Shown one piece after another: positions 25,174 through 33,368 of a stretch of DNA of 37,830 bases. The position numbers and the translations under genes are program-made. The DNA is from an uncultured Clostridium sp. (GTDB lineage: Bacteria > Bacillota > Clostridia > Lachnospirales > Lachnospiraceae), in assembly GCA_902496665.1 (NCBI GenBank), contig CABVBU010000031.1, positions 1 to 37,830 of the forward strand, given 5' to 3'. How positions within the stretch are numbered: position 1 is the first letter of the stretch; each line of letters begins with the position of its first letter. Below the pieces are notes generated by a model. It did not search any database and was not told the DNA's origin. It worked only from the letters and a program-made list of their open reading frames with translations.

Positions 25174-27093
25174 CTATGCGTCGATCTCCGCCTCATCGGC
25201 ATGATCATAGATAAATTTCTTTCTCGGCGGAACGTCACTTCCCATCAGAAGCTCCGTCACTTCACTTGCCATCCGGGCATCCTCGATCTCCACCCGTTTT
25301 AAGACACGATTCTCCGGGTTTAACGTCGTCTCCCAGAGCTGATCCGCGTCCATCTCACCGAGACCTTTGTAGCGCTGCAGCGTAAAGTCCCCGGCGTGGC
25401 TCTTCTTATATTCTTCCAAAGCCTTGTCATCGTAGAGATACCGCTCTTCTCCGCGTTTCGGAACCACCTTATAGAGTGGCGGCATCGCGATGTAAACATG
25501 TCCGTCGTAGATCAGCTCCGGCATGAAGCGGTAGAGGAAGGTTAAAAGCAATGTGTCGATATGGCTTCCGTCCACATCGGCATCGGTCATCAGGACGATC
25601 TTATCGTATTTCAATTTCGTGATATCAAAATCATTTCCGTAGCCCTCAGAGAATCCACAGCCGAAGGCATTGATCATTGTCTTGATCTCGGCATTTGCCA
25701 GGACCTTATCCATAGATGCTTTTTCCACGTTTAAGATCTTTCCGCGGATCGGCAGGATCGCCTGGAACTGTCGGTTTCTTCCCATTTTCGCGGAGCCGCC
25801 GGCGGAATCTCCCTCGACGATGAAGATCTCACACCTTGACGGGTCACGGCTCTCACAGTTTGCAAGCTTTCCGTTGCTGTCGAAGGAGAACTTCGACTTG
25901 GAGAGCATGTTTGTCTTCGCCTTCTCCTCCGCCTTGCGGATCTTTGCGGATTTCTCCGCACAGGCGATGATTGCCTTTAAGGTGTCGAGATTTCGGTCGA
26001 AAAACCTTTCCAACTCGTCTCCAGTCATGGTGAACACAGCCTTTGTCGCATCGGCGCTGGCAAGCTTTGTCTTTGTCTGTCCCTCGAAGATCGGATCCGG
26101 GTGTTTCACCGCCACAACGGCCGTCATACCGTTTCTTGTGTCAGCACCGGTAAAGTTGCTGTCCTTCTCTTTTAAAATGCCGAGTTCCCTCGCGTAGGAG
26201 TTGATCAACTGGGTAAATTTCGTCTTGAACCCCACCAGGTGGGTTCCGCCCTCCTGGGTAAAGATATTGTTACAGAATCCGAGAATATTCTCCTCAAAGG
26301 CGTCAACGAACTGGAACGCCACCTCCACCTCGATCTGGTCCACACTGCCTTTAAAGTACACCGGCTCATGAACCGGCTCTTTTCCGTGGTTTAACTCGCG
26401 GACATAGGCAATGATCCCCTCCGGCTCGTGGTAGGTGATCATCTCCTCCTCTCCGGCGCGTTTGTTCACATAGTGGAGCGCCAGGTTCGGGTTTAAATAG
26501 GCAGACTCATGAAGACGGCTCTTTAACCACTCCGCCTTAAATTTCGTCTTCTCGAAGATCGTCGGATCCGGCAGGAAGTTGATCTCCGTTCCTGTCTCCT
26601 TCGATTTTCCGATCACAGGAAGAAGTCCATCCTTCAGTTCGATCACCGGATGTCCCTTCTCATACTCATCATAATATACTTTCCCATCCCTGGAAATTTT
26701 TACCTTCATCCGGTCAGACAGGGCGTTTACGACGGAAGAACCGACGCCATGAAGTCCACCGCTGGTCTTATAGGAATTATTATCGAATTTTCCGCCTGCA
26801 TGAAGCGTGGAGAGAACCACACGTTCCGCGGACATGCCTTTTTTGTGCATCTCCACCGGGATTCCCCGCCCGTTATCCTTTACGGTACAGGAGCCATCCG
26901 CCTCCAGCGTTACCGTGATCTCCGTACAGAATCCAGCCAGGTGCTCGTCCACCGCGTTGTCGACGATTTCATATATCAAATGGTTTAAGCCCTTTGTTCC
27001 AACGCCTCCGATGTACATTCCGGGACGCTTGCGGACTGCCTCCAGTCCTTCCAGTACGGTAATACTGTCAGCATTATACTGTGCTTTCGCCAT
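25174..27093 (-). CDS. parE: DNA topoisomerase IV subunit B (ParE type; GyrB family)
   Basis: A 639-residue ATPase subunit. The GHKL ATPase has YEIVDNAVDEHLAG (catalytic Glu), DNGRGIPVE and TSGGLHGVGSSVVNALS. The TOPRIM domain shows EGDSAGGSAKMGRNR and TDADVDGSHI with metal-binding acids. The C-terminal QRYKGLGEMDADQLWETT is the usual end block. The start MAKAQYNADSITVLEGL at 27093 follows GGAGG by seven bases; the longer frame to 27117 is rejected. It leads the parE-parC operon. Confidence 0.92.
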   Translation of the reverse strand: MAKAQYNADSITVLEGLEAVRKRPGMYIGGVGTKGLNHLIYEIVDNAVDEHLAGFCTEITVTLEADGSCTVKDNGRGIPVEMHKKGMSAERVVLSTLHAGGKFDNNSYKTSGGLHGVGSSVVNALSDRMKVKISRDGKVYYDEYEKGHPVIELKDGLLPVIGKSKETGTEINFLPDPTIFEKTKFKAEWLKSRLHESAYLNPNLALHYVNKRAGEEEMITYHEPEGIIAYVRELNHGKEPVHEPVYFKGSVDQIEVEVAFQFVDAFEENILGFCNNIFTQEGGTHLVGFKTKFTQLINSYARELGILKEKDSNFTGADTRNGMTAVVAVKHPDPIFEGQTKTKLASADATKAVFTMTGDELERFFDRNLDTLKAIIACAEKSAKIRKAEEKAKTNMLSKSKFSFDSNGKLANCESRDPSRCEIFIVEGDSAGGSAKMGRNRQFQAILPIRGKILNVEKASMDKVLANAEIKTMINAFGCGFSEGYGNDFDITKLKYDKIVLMTDADVDGSHIDTLLLTFLYRFMPELIYDGHVYIAMPPLYKVVPKRGEERYLYDDKALEEYKKSHAGDFTLQRYKGLGEMDADQLWETTLNPENRVLKRVEIEDARMASEVTELLMGSDVPPRKKFIYDHADEAEIDA

Positions 27094-27213
27094 GTAAAGA
27101 CCTCCAATACAAGTCATAAACTGCGGCAGGAAAGCTTCCCCGCCGCAGCTTTGTTTTATTTTTCATACTGCTGCGTACATGCCGCAGCCACGTTTCTCAG
27201 TCAAGCTTTTCCT

Positions 27214-27243
27214 ATTATACACTTAAATCTTCCAGATTTGCAA
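27214..27243 (-). promoter_or_regulatory. Promoter of parE-parC
   Basis: On the minus strand TTGCAA (27238-27243) and a perfect TATAAT (27214-27219) are separated by 18 bp. The leader to the parE ATG is about 115 bases and includes a perfect 7-bp stem, CTGCGGC/GCCGCAG (about 27121-27148). Confidence 0.65.
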
Positions 27244-27342
27244 GCATTTTCTATCGAACATATATTCGAAGCATGGTTTTGCGTCGAAAAACATCCTGGA
27301 ACAGGCGGTTCCACCATGTTTTTTCAAACGGTTTTCCGGAAG

Positions 27343-27374
27343 AAAAAAGCCTGCGGGAACGCTCTCCCACAGGC
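27343..27374 (-). terminator. Intrinsic terminator of the chromate transporter pair
   Basis: GCCTGCGGGA (27349-27358) and TCCCACAGGC (27365-27374) form a 10-bp stem with one G-U pair. On the minus strand a run of six T follows. Confidence 0.9.
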
Positions 27375-27391
27375 ACATATTTTCTTGAATT

Positions 27392-27979
27392 TTAAACTCC
27401 TCCGAACCGAAGCACAACTCCGATCACCGCGGATGCCGCGATAAACGCAACGGGATGGAGTCCTTTCGTCTTTTTGCAGACTGCCGTGAAATAGTAAAGC
27501 ACTGCAAGAAGAACGATACTGCGGATGCTGATCAGGTCTGTGATCTTTCCGCTTGCCGCAAAAGCGTCCTTGTGAAGAAGAACTAAGGACAGAACAGAAA
27601 GTCCTGCTGCCGCGATCAGTCCTGTGGATGCCGGACGGAGTCCGTAGAAAGCGTTCTGGACATACTTGTTTGTCTTGAATGCCTTTAAGAATCCGGCAAC
27701 GATCAGGATCACGATAATGGACGGTGTGATCAGACCCAGGGTGGCGATCACTGCGCCCACAGGACCAGCTGTTGTAAATCCAACGTAAGTTGCCATGTTG
27801 ACGCCCATCGGACCTGGTGTGGACTCGGAGATCGCCACCATGTCCGCAAGCTGTCCGTAGGTGAACCAGCCTGTCTTATCGGAGATATTGTAGAGGAACG
27901 GGAGTGTCGCCATCCCGCCGCCGATTGCAAAGAGACCGGCTTTAAAAAACTCAAAGAAAAGTCTGACAAAGATCATCAT
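27392..27979 (-). CDS. Chromate transporter family protein, second half-size subunit
   Basis: A 195-residue membrane protein with one CHR domain. The N-terminal block FFKAGLFAIGGGMATLPFLY and the ESTPGPMGVNMATYVG stretch are family signatures, followed by four or five membrane helices. Paired short CHR proteins act together as an anion/proton transporter (chromate, sulfate or unknown natural substrate). The start overlaps the upstream partner by four bases (ATGA), so both should be made in equal amounts. Confidence 0.88.
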   Translation of the reverse strand: MMIFVRLFFEFFKAGLFAIGGGMATLPFLYNISDKTGWFTYGQLADMVAISESTPGPMGVNMATYVGFTTAGPVGAVIATLGLITPSIIVILIVAGFLKAFKTNKYVQNAFYGLRPASTGLIAAAGLSVLSLVLLHKDAFAASGKITDLISIRSIVLLAVLYYFTAVCKKTKGLHPVAFIAASAVIGVVLRFGGV

Positions 27980-28518
27980 TTGGAAGCAGCCTCCTTATTC
28001 TTTAAGATAATTCCTGCAGCAGCCGCAAGGATAACGAACACGATCGGGGAAAGCTCCGTAAGTGTGGAGCCGAGGATCACAAGCAGGCAGATCACTAATG
28101 TCGGCTTATCCACAACTGCTTTTTTCCAGAGCTTGACCACCGCATTGAAGATCAGGACGCAGACGCAGACACGGATGCCCGCAAAGGCGTTCTGTACGAT
28201 CGCGAGATGCGCGAAGTTCTGGATAAATGCTGCGATGATCGTGATAATGATCAGGGACGGGAATACAACACCCAGAGTCGCGACGATGCCGCCGATGGTG
28301 CCGGCAAGTCCCTGTCCGACGAAGGTCGCCGTATTTACCGCGATAATGCCCGGGGTACACTGGCCGATCGCGTAATAGTCCATAAGTTCCTCTTCTGTTG
28401 CCCAGTGTCTCTTCTCAACGACCTCTCTCTGGAGGATCGGAAGCATCGCGTATCCGCCGCCAAAGGTAAGACCGCCGATTCTGGCAAACGTAAGGAAGAG
28501 ATCAAGTAACTGATTCAT
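27976..28518 (-). CDS. Chromate transporter family protein, first half-size subunit
   Basis: A 180-residue membrane protein with one CHR domain: FARIGGLTFGGGYAMLPILQ and YAIGQCTPGIIAVNTATFVG. It starts MNQLLDLFLTFARIG at 28518 with AAGGAGAG upstream; the frame is open to 28557 but without a ribosome binding site. Together with the overlapping gene it makes the paired short-CHR system, in which the two halves are antiparallel in the membrane (known for the family). Natural substrate is uncertain. Confidence 0.88.
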   Translation of the reverse strand: MNQLLDLFLTFARIGGLTFGGGYAMLPILQREVVEKRHWATEEELMDYYAIGQCTPGIIAVNTATFVGQGLAGTIGGIVATLGVVFPSLIIITIIAAFIQNFAHLAIVQNAFAGIRVCVCVLIFNAVVKLWKKAVVDKPTLVICLLVILGSTLTELSPIVFVILAAAAGIILKNKEAASK

Positions 28519-28565
28519 GTGTTTTCTCTCCTTTATTCCAAAGTCTTGTTCTATCATATCTCAAG

Positions 28566-28616
28566 GACAAAAAAAAGGCAAGAAAAAGGGTGTAAGAATT
28601 GCCTTTTTCTTGCCTT
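28566..28616 (-). terminator. Intrinsic terminator of the DUF4340 lipoprotein gene
   Basis: AAGGCAAGAAAAAGG (28575-28589) and CCTTTTTCTTGCCTT (28602-28616) form a perfect 15-bp stem. A run of T follows on the minus strand. Confidence 0.9.
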
Positions 28617-28646
28617 ATCATGCATGTTTATGCATTTTCTTTGCAC

Positions 28647-29594
28647 TTATTCCTCATCCGGTGTCAGACCGTTTAAGAGTTTTAATACGATGTTATTGTC
28701 AACAACCATGATCATATTGGATCCATCAAGCTGTACATAGCGGTATGTCTGATCCGGGTTTGCGTATGTTCCGACATAAACCGTGAGAGACTTCTTCTCA
28801 CCATTTACAGTGAGCTCCGCCTGGAATGTAATGCGGGTATCTGTTGTCAGGTCAGCATTAGCAAGTTCCTGGTTTAAAACATGGTAGCTCGCATAGTCGA
28901 ACGGTTTGAGATTGCTGATTCCGTCCGCGATGGTCGTCATGGCCTCTGTATCAGAGTTCTTGTAGGACGTTGTCTTACCGTCCATGGTGATAGACACGTT
29001 CTGAAGATCAGCTGCTGTGACCTGAATATCCAGTCCCTCGCGGACAACCAGGGTATCATAGTCGAATACCAGGGAGTCTACTGTGGACGCTTTTACGAGA
29101 TAGATTTTTTTCTCATCGGAGAGATAGTAATTTCCGTCTGCATCCTTGTTTCCGATGCTCAGAGTGATCTCACCCTTTTCACTGTCAGTGATCGTCACCG
29201 TGTATACCGGATTTCCCATACCATAGTCAGATGCGGTATCAGCACTGTCAATTTCAGAGATCGCATGAAGATTCAGGAAATTCTGTGCCATTGCCTCAAA
29301 TTTTTCCTGGTTTAACGGGATCGCGGAATCCATGGCATCCAGCCATACACCGTCTTTTTTCTTAAAGATCATATCGGTGTCGGAGCTGGAGTAGTCAAAA
29401 TCGATCGGTGCATTTAATGCATAAACTTCAATGTCCGCACCGGAGAAATCCGGTTCTACAACATCATCGCGGATCTCGGAGATCTCCACCTTCGGGGCTC
29501 CTGATTCCTTTGTGCCGGAAGAAGAACAGCCGGTAAGTCCTGCCGAAAGTGCTGCTGTCAGGAGCAGCGCTCCTAATAATACATGTTTTTTCAT
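28647..29594 (-). CDS. DUF4340 domain lipoprotein
   Basis: A 315-residue protein. The signal peptide ends in lipobox AGLTGC, so it is probably attached to the outer face of the membrane. The mature part contains a DUF4340-like region, with FKKKDGVWLDAMDSAIPLNQ and the later YGMGNPVYTVTITDSEKGEI and GNYYLSDEKKIYLVKAS, a layout common to DUF4340 proteins found in gliding or ABC-type gene clusters. No such cluster is nearby. The start MKKHVLLG at 29594 is preferred; the frame is open further upstream. Confidence 0.82.
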   Translation of the reverse strand: MKKHVLLGALLLTAALSAGLTGCSSSGTKESGAPKVEISEIRDDVVEPDFSGADIEVYALNAPIDFDYSSSDTDMIFKKKDGVWLDAMDSAIPLNQEKFEAMAQNFLNLHAISEIDSADTASDYGMGNPVYTVTITDSEKGEITLSIGNKDADGNYYLSDEKKIYLVKASTVDSLVFDYDTLVVREGLDIQVTAADLQNVSITMDGKTTSYKNSDTEAMTTIADGISNLKPFDYASYHVLNQELANADLTTDTRITFQAELTVNGEKKSLTVYVGTYANPDQTYRYVQLDGSNMIMVVDNNIVLKLLNGLTPDEE

Positions 29595-29726
29595 ATCTGG
29601 TAATCCTCTCATTGTTAATTGGTTTGTTGGCGAAAGCTGACTCACTTATCGCTCACTATATCATACCCCTGTGTACTTTTTGTGAATTTGATTCTTATTT
29701 CTTCGGAAATTGCTCCCAGGCTGCCA

Positions 29727-30293
29727 TCAGATCTCATCTGCCGCAGGTGCGTCCCCTAAAAAATGGATCTTATCGGATACTTTTGTTCCAAATGCCGTTG
29801 TATAGATATCGAGATATTCCTCATACGGGCATGGCTGACCATTTGAAAGCATCTCCATCTCCGTTCCCCAGAGATCGATGTAGTACGGCAGCATCGTAAA
29901 CCCATTCCGCAGATAGAACTTTTTCCGGCGTGTGCGGAGAACCAATTCCTCTTCATCCACACATTTCGTGCTCTCGATCTCAATGATGATCCGCATGCCT
30001 TGATATCTCTCACGGAGCGCCTGAAGTGCCGCAGAGCCGGCTCCATGCCCCCGCACTTCATCCGCGATGGCAAAATAGTCAAGAAGCACCCGGTCTCTCG
30101 CCTTCGCCATGATAGCAAGACCAAGAAACCTATTATTCTCTTCCAGGGAAAGGATCTCCACCAGCCCTGTCCCCTGCCCGGAAACGATCATGGAGAAGGG
30201 TTTCTTCTCGCTGGCGGGAAATGCGGTCTCATAGAGGGCATGGATCTCATCAAGGCGTTTTCCTGAAAATACCTGTTTTAATTCAACTGACAT
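29727..30293 (-). CDS. GNAT-family N-acetyltransferase
   Basis: A 188-residue protein. The acetyl-CoA binding motif is DEVRGHGAGSAALQAL in the middle, after the beta strand VLLDYFAIAD, and the C-terminal FYLRNGFTMLP is the usual GNAT strand. The start at 30293 follows AAAGGGA. The acceptor is unknown. It lies alone, upstream of the DUF4340 gene by about 130 bases. Confidence 0.85.
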   Translation of the reverse strand: MSVELKQVFSGKRLDEIHALYETAFPASEKKPFSMIVSGQGTGLVEILSLEENNRFLGLAIMAKARDRVLLDYFAIADEVRGHGAGSAALQALRERYQGMRIIIEIESTKCVDEEELVLRTRRKKFYLRNGFTMLPYYIDLWGTEMEMLSNGQPCPYEEYLDIYTTAFGTKVSDKIHFLGDAPAADEI

Positions 30294-30352
30294 ACTTTAT
30301 TCCCTTTCACTTATCAGATACCTGCGATATCGTCCCTGCATCGTATCTGTGA

Positions 30353-30484
30353 TCACTTATTATCCAGCTTTATCCCCGCAAGTGCCATCGCGGACACGTT
30401 GTTCGCCGGGTCCGCCAGAATCACAAGATGTCCCAGTGCCCAGGTAACGATATATTTATCCCTTCCAGAAGTGGTTTCACCTGT
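30353..30484 (-). pseudogene. Short relic resembling the N-terminal region of type IA topoisomerase
   Basis: Directly after the stop of the HD-domain gene, and in the same frame, comes TGETTSGRDKYIVTWALGHLVILADP and more, ending at a stop at 30353. 'KYIVTWALGHLVxLADP' matches the block in TopB proteins that reads AIVTWCVGHLVTM in the topB of this window. The tail (ANNVSAMALAGIKLDNK) does not match that family clearly. No start codon with a ribosome binding site precedes it. It is most likely a leftover scrap of a lost second topoisomerase III gene. Confidence 0.4.
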
Positions 30485-30985
30485 TTACTCCTCTCCGCTC
30501 TCAAACATCAGACGGAACAGGCGTTTTCCGCCTTCCGTCCGGAATATTCTCGCAAATACGCTTTTCTGGGTGTCCGGTGTGGATCCATCCTCAAAGAGAT
30601 TGACGAGGAAATCCGCCTCCACAAGGATCTGGTAGTCCATTCCGTCGATATTATCATATGTGTGGTGATGCCCTACCAGATAGCAGACACGGTCGATGAC
30701 CTCCTGGGGCCAGGAAAGGGCTGTCAGCATGGTCCGCGCCTCGCCCGGTCCCTCCATCTCCTGGTATTTTCCAGTGTTTCTTCCATACTTTTCTTCTGCT
30801 TTGTGAATTCCGATGTCATGAACGATGGCCGCTGCCTCCAGAACTTCCTGGGTGTACGGATCGAGATTCTCCGCAAGGCCGATCAGTCTCGCGAATTCAT
30901 GGACCTTCAAAAAGTGCTGGATCCGTTTTACATCCTTGTCGTCATAGCGTGTCATTTCATATAAGAGTTCATCATGTCTCGTCAT
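30485..30985 (-). CDS. HD-domain protein (predicted phosphohydrolase)
   Basis: A 166-residue protein. HEFARLIGL, AAIVHDIGIHKAEEKYG and VGHHHTYDN carry the H, HD and H/D metal ligands of the HD superfamily, which hydrolyses phosphate esters, often of nucleotides. The start at 30985 is chosen since GAGGAG lies ten bases ahead; the ATG at 30994 is too close. It follows recG by 145 bases on the same strand. Substrate unknown. Confidence 0.88.
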   Translation of the reverse strand: MTRHDELLYEMTRYDDKDVKRIQHFLKVHEFARLIGLAENLDPYTQEVLEAAAIVHDIGIHKAEEKYGRNTGKYQEMEGPGEARTMLTALSWPQEVIDRVCYLVGHHHTYDNIDGMDYQILVEADFLVNLFEDGSTPDTQKSVFARIFRTEGGKRLFRLMFESGEE

Positions 30986-31130
30986 GTGTGTCATTCTCCT
31001 CTTCTATAATCAATTTGTGGCTTTTCCGTAATTGTTCAGCAGGTCTGAGCACTTACTGCCTGACCGGTGTCCTCAATGTTTCATCTTTGATGATTGGTCA
31101 TGTACCGGCAGGCTCAATAATTCTTTTTTA

Positions 31131-33185
31131 TTACAGGTTCAGCTTCTCATACTTTTCTTCCAGAAACCTGTCGAGACGCTTCTTTAATTCCTGGTTTTCT
31201 TCCTGTTCCAGGTTTTCATCCCGCTCCAAAAGCCGGTTCACGTCCTCGGAGACCTTCTTAAGAGTTACCGCATCTATATAGATATCTGCCAGCTGGAACT
31301 CCAGGTCTCCGCTCTGACGGATTCCAAAGATATCACCGGGGCCCCGGAGCTTCAGATCTTCGGAGGCGATATAAAAGCCGTCATTGGACTTATTTAAGAC
31401 GTCCAGACGCCTGTTTTTCTCCTTATTTCCGGAGGCATTCACCATGATACAGTAGGACTGCTTATCCCCCCGTCCAACGCGGCCCCGAAGCTGATGGAGC
31501 TGCGCAAGGCCGAACCGCTCGGCGTTCTCGATCATCATCACCGTGGCGTTCGGTACATTGACTCCGACCTCGATGACTGTGGTGGAGACAAGCACCTGGA
31601 TTTCCCCGGCGGCAAATTCTTCCATGATCTTATTTTTCTCTTTTCCCTTCATTTTCCCGTGAAGGTACTCCACCCGGATCCCCGGCAGATTCTGCCTTAA
31701 GACCTTCGTGTAGTCCAGGACGTTCTCCGCCTCGATCATCTCGCTCTCCTCCACCATCGGGCAGATCACGTAGGCCTGGCGGCCGTTTTTTACCTCATTC
31801 TCGATAAAACGGTAAGCCCGCAGGCGGTAGCTCTTGTCCACCACGCAGTTCTTGATGGGAAGGCGGTTTGCCGGGAGTTCATCGATGACGGAAATATCGA
31901 GGTCCCCGTACAGGATGATCGCCAAAGTCCTCGGGATTGGGGTGGCGCTCATAACCAGCACATGGGGCATCTGTCCCTTGCTTCCAAACATCTCCCTCTG
32001 GGCGACACCGAACCGGTGCTGCTCGTCGGTGATGACGAGGGCAAGATTATCGTAAACTATCTTCTCCTGAATCAGGGCATGGGTTCCGATGATGATATCC
32101 GCGTTGTGGGAGGCAACCTTCTCGTAGGCGATCCGCTTTTCCTTTGCCGTCATAGAGCCAGTGATCAGAACCACTTTTTTGTCCACACCGTGCTTCTCAA
32201 AGAGTTCCGTCACAGACTCAAAGTGCTGTCTCGCGAGAACTTCCGTCGGCACCATGAGAGCGCCCTGGTATCCGTTCTCACAAGCTGCCAGGAGTGCCAG
32301 AACGGCGATGATCGTCTTACCGGAGCCAACATCACCCTGGATCAGTCGGTTCATGACGGAACCGTTCTTGAGATCCTGCAGCACTTCTTCCAGCGTCCTC
32401 AACTGGGCGCTCGTGAGCCTGTACGGCAGGTCTGCCAGAAGCTTCCGACATTCATCCTGTTTTTCCATATGGAACGGGCTCTGCACATTCTGGCGTTTCT
32501 CCTTTAAATTACGCACTGCCAGAAGAAAGAAGAAAAATTCATCGTACACGAGGCGCTTCCTCGCAAACTTCAGGTCTTCCTCGTTCGCCGGAAAATGGAT
32601 GTGTTCGATAGCAAAGTTGTACTCCGCAAGCTCGTTTGTGATCCTGAGACTTGCCGGGAGATAATCCCTCTCCAGCGTCCGGATTGCAAGTGCCTGCTCT
32701 ACTGCAGAAGTGATCGTCTTATTTCCCAGGCCCTTCGTCTGGGCATAGACCGGGCGCATGCTGGATAAAAGTTCCTCGTAGGCCTCCGGCTTAAACATCT
32801 GGGGCTGTTCCATTGTGAGTCCGTTCTTTTTGCGGATCACACGGCCCCGGAAGATAAAATGGCTGTCCGGCCGCAGGGTGTTCTTTAAATACGGCATGTG
32901 ATACCAGACGAGGCGCAGTTTTCCGGTCATATCGCTGATGGTCGCCTGGACAATGGAGAGACCGTTTACGTGAACTCCTGTGGCCCCGCTCTTTAAGAAG
33001 CCCTCCACTGCCCCGGTCTCATCCTCAGAAAGCTCCCCGATGGCTTTCGGCTCCCCGTAGGTGTCATAGCCCCTCGGATAGTAGTGGAGCAGATCGTCGA
33101 TGGTGCGGATCCCGATTTTTTCAAAAAGCTTTGCCGTTTTTTCTCCGATTCCTTTTAAGGTCTCCATGGATTGGTCGTTTGCCAT
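31131..33185 (-). CDS. recG: ATP-dependent DNA helicase RecG
   Basis: A 684-residue helicase that reverses stalled forks and moves Holliday junctions. The N-terminal wedge domain starts near METLKGIGEKTAKLFE, then an OB-like fold (KLRLVWYHMPYLKNTLRP). The helicase core has Walker A GDVGSGKT, box II TDEQHRFG and motif III MSATPIPRTLA. The C-terminal part shows QLRGRVGRG and the TRG-like end GPGDIFGIRQSG. ATG at 33185 follows AAGGAG by ten bases. It follows the DAK-domain gene on the same strand, an order conserved in Firmicutes. Confidence 0.96.
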   Translation of the reverse strand: MANDQSMETLKGIGEKTAKLFEKIGIRTIDDLLHYYPRGYDTYGEPKAIGELSEDETGAVEGFLKSGATGVHVNGLSIVQATISDMTGKLRLVWYHMPYLKNTLRPDSHFIFRGRVIRKKNGLTMEQPQMFKPEAYEELLSSMRPVYAQTKGLGNKTITSAVEQALAIRTLERDYLPASLRITNELAEYNFAIEHIHFPANEEDLKFARKRLVYDEFFFFLLAVRNLKEKRQNVQSPFHMEKQDECRKLLADLPYRLTSAQLRTLEEVLQDLKNGSVMNRLIQGDVGSGKTIIAVLALLAACENGYQGALMVPTEVLARQHFESVTELFEKHGVDKKVVLITGSMTAKEKRIAYEKVASHNADIIIGTHALIQEKIVYDNLALVITDEQHRFGVAQREMFGSKGQMPHVLVMSATPIPRTLAIILYGDLDISVIDELPANRLPIKNCVVDKSYRLRAYRFIENEVKNGRQAYVICPMVEESEMIEAENVLDYTKVLRQNLPGIRVEYLHGKMKGKEKNKIMEEFAAGEIQVLVSTTVIEVGVNVPNATVMMIENAERFGLAQLHQLRGRVGRGDKQSYCIMVNASGNKEKNRRLDVLNKSNDGFYIASEDLKLRGPGDIFGIRQSGDLEFQLADIYIDAVTLKKVSEDVNRLLERDENLEQEENQELKKRLDRFLEEKYEKLNL

Positions 33186-33272
33186 CGTTTTCACGCTCCT
33201 TTTGTCTTATCCTGCGGCGCAGTCTGCAGCACTCTGAGAAAATGCCGGAAATTTCCCGCTTTTGTCTCATGG

Positions 33273-33318
33273 AAAAAGCTGCCTCATCGGGTCTTCTGAC
33301 CAAAGGGAGCAGCTTTTT
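33273..33318 (-). terminator. Intrinsic terminator after the FakA-like gene
   Basis: AAAAAGCTGC (33273-33282) pairs with GCAGCTTTTT (33309-33318). The T run follows on the minus strand. It separates the FakA-like gene from recG. Confidence 0.85.
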
Positions 33319-33368
33319 CTGTCGTTATGCATTCGCCGCGGCGCCAGGCGCCTCTGGCATCTCCCCGC

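Noticed and set aside
27121..27170. Plus-strand terminator-like hairpin upstream of parE
   Set aside because: The stem CTGCGGC/GCCGCAG with T-rich tail looks like a terminator on the plus strand, but no plus-strand gene ends there; it is more likely a leader hairpin of parE.
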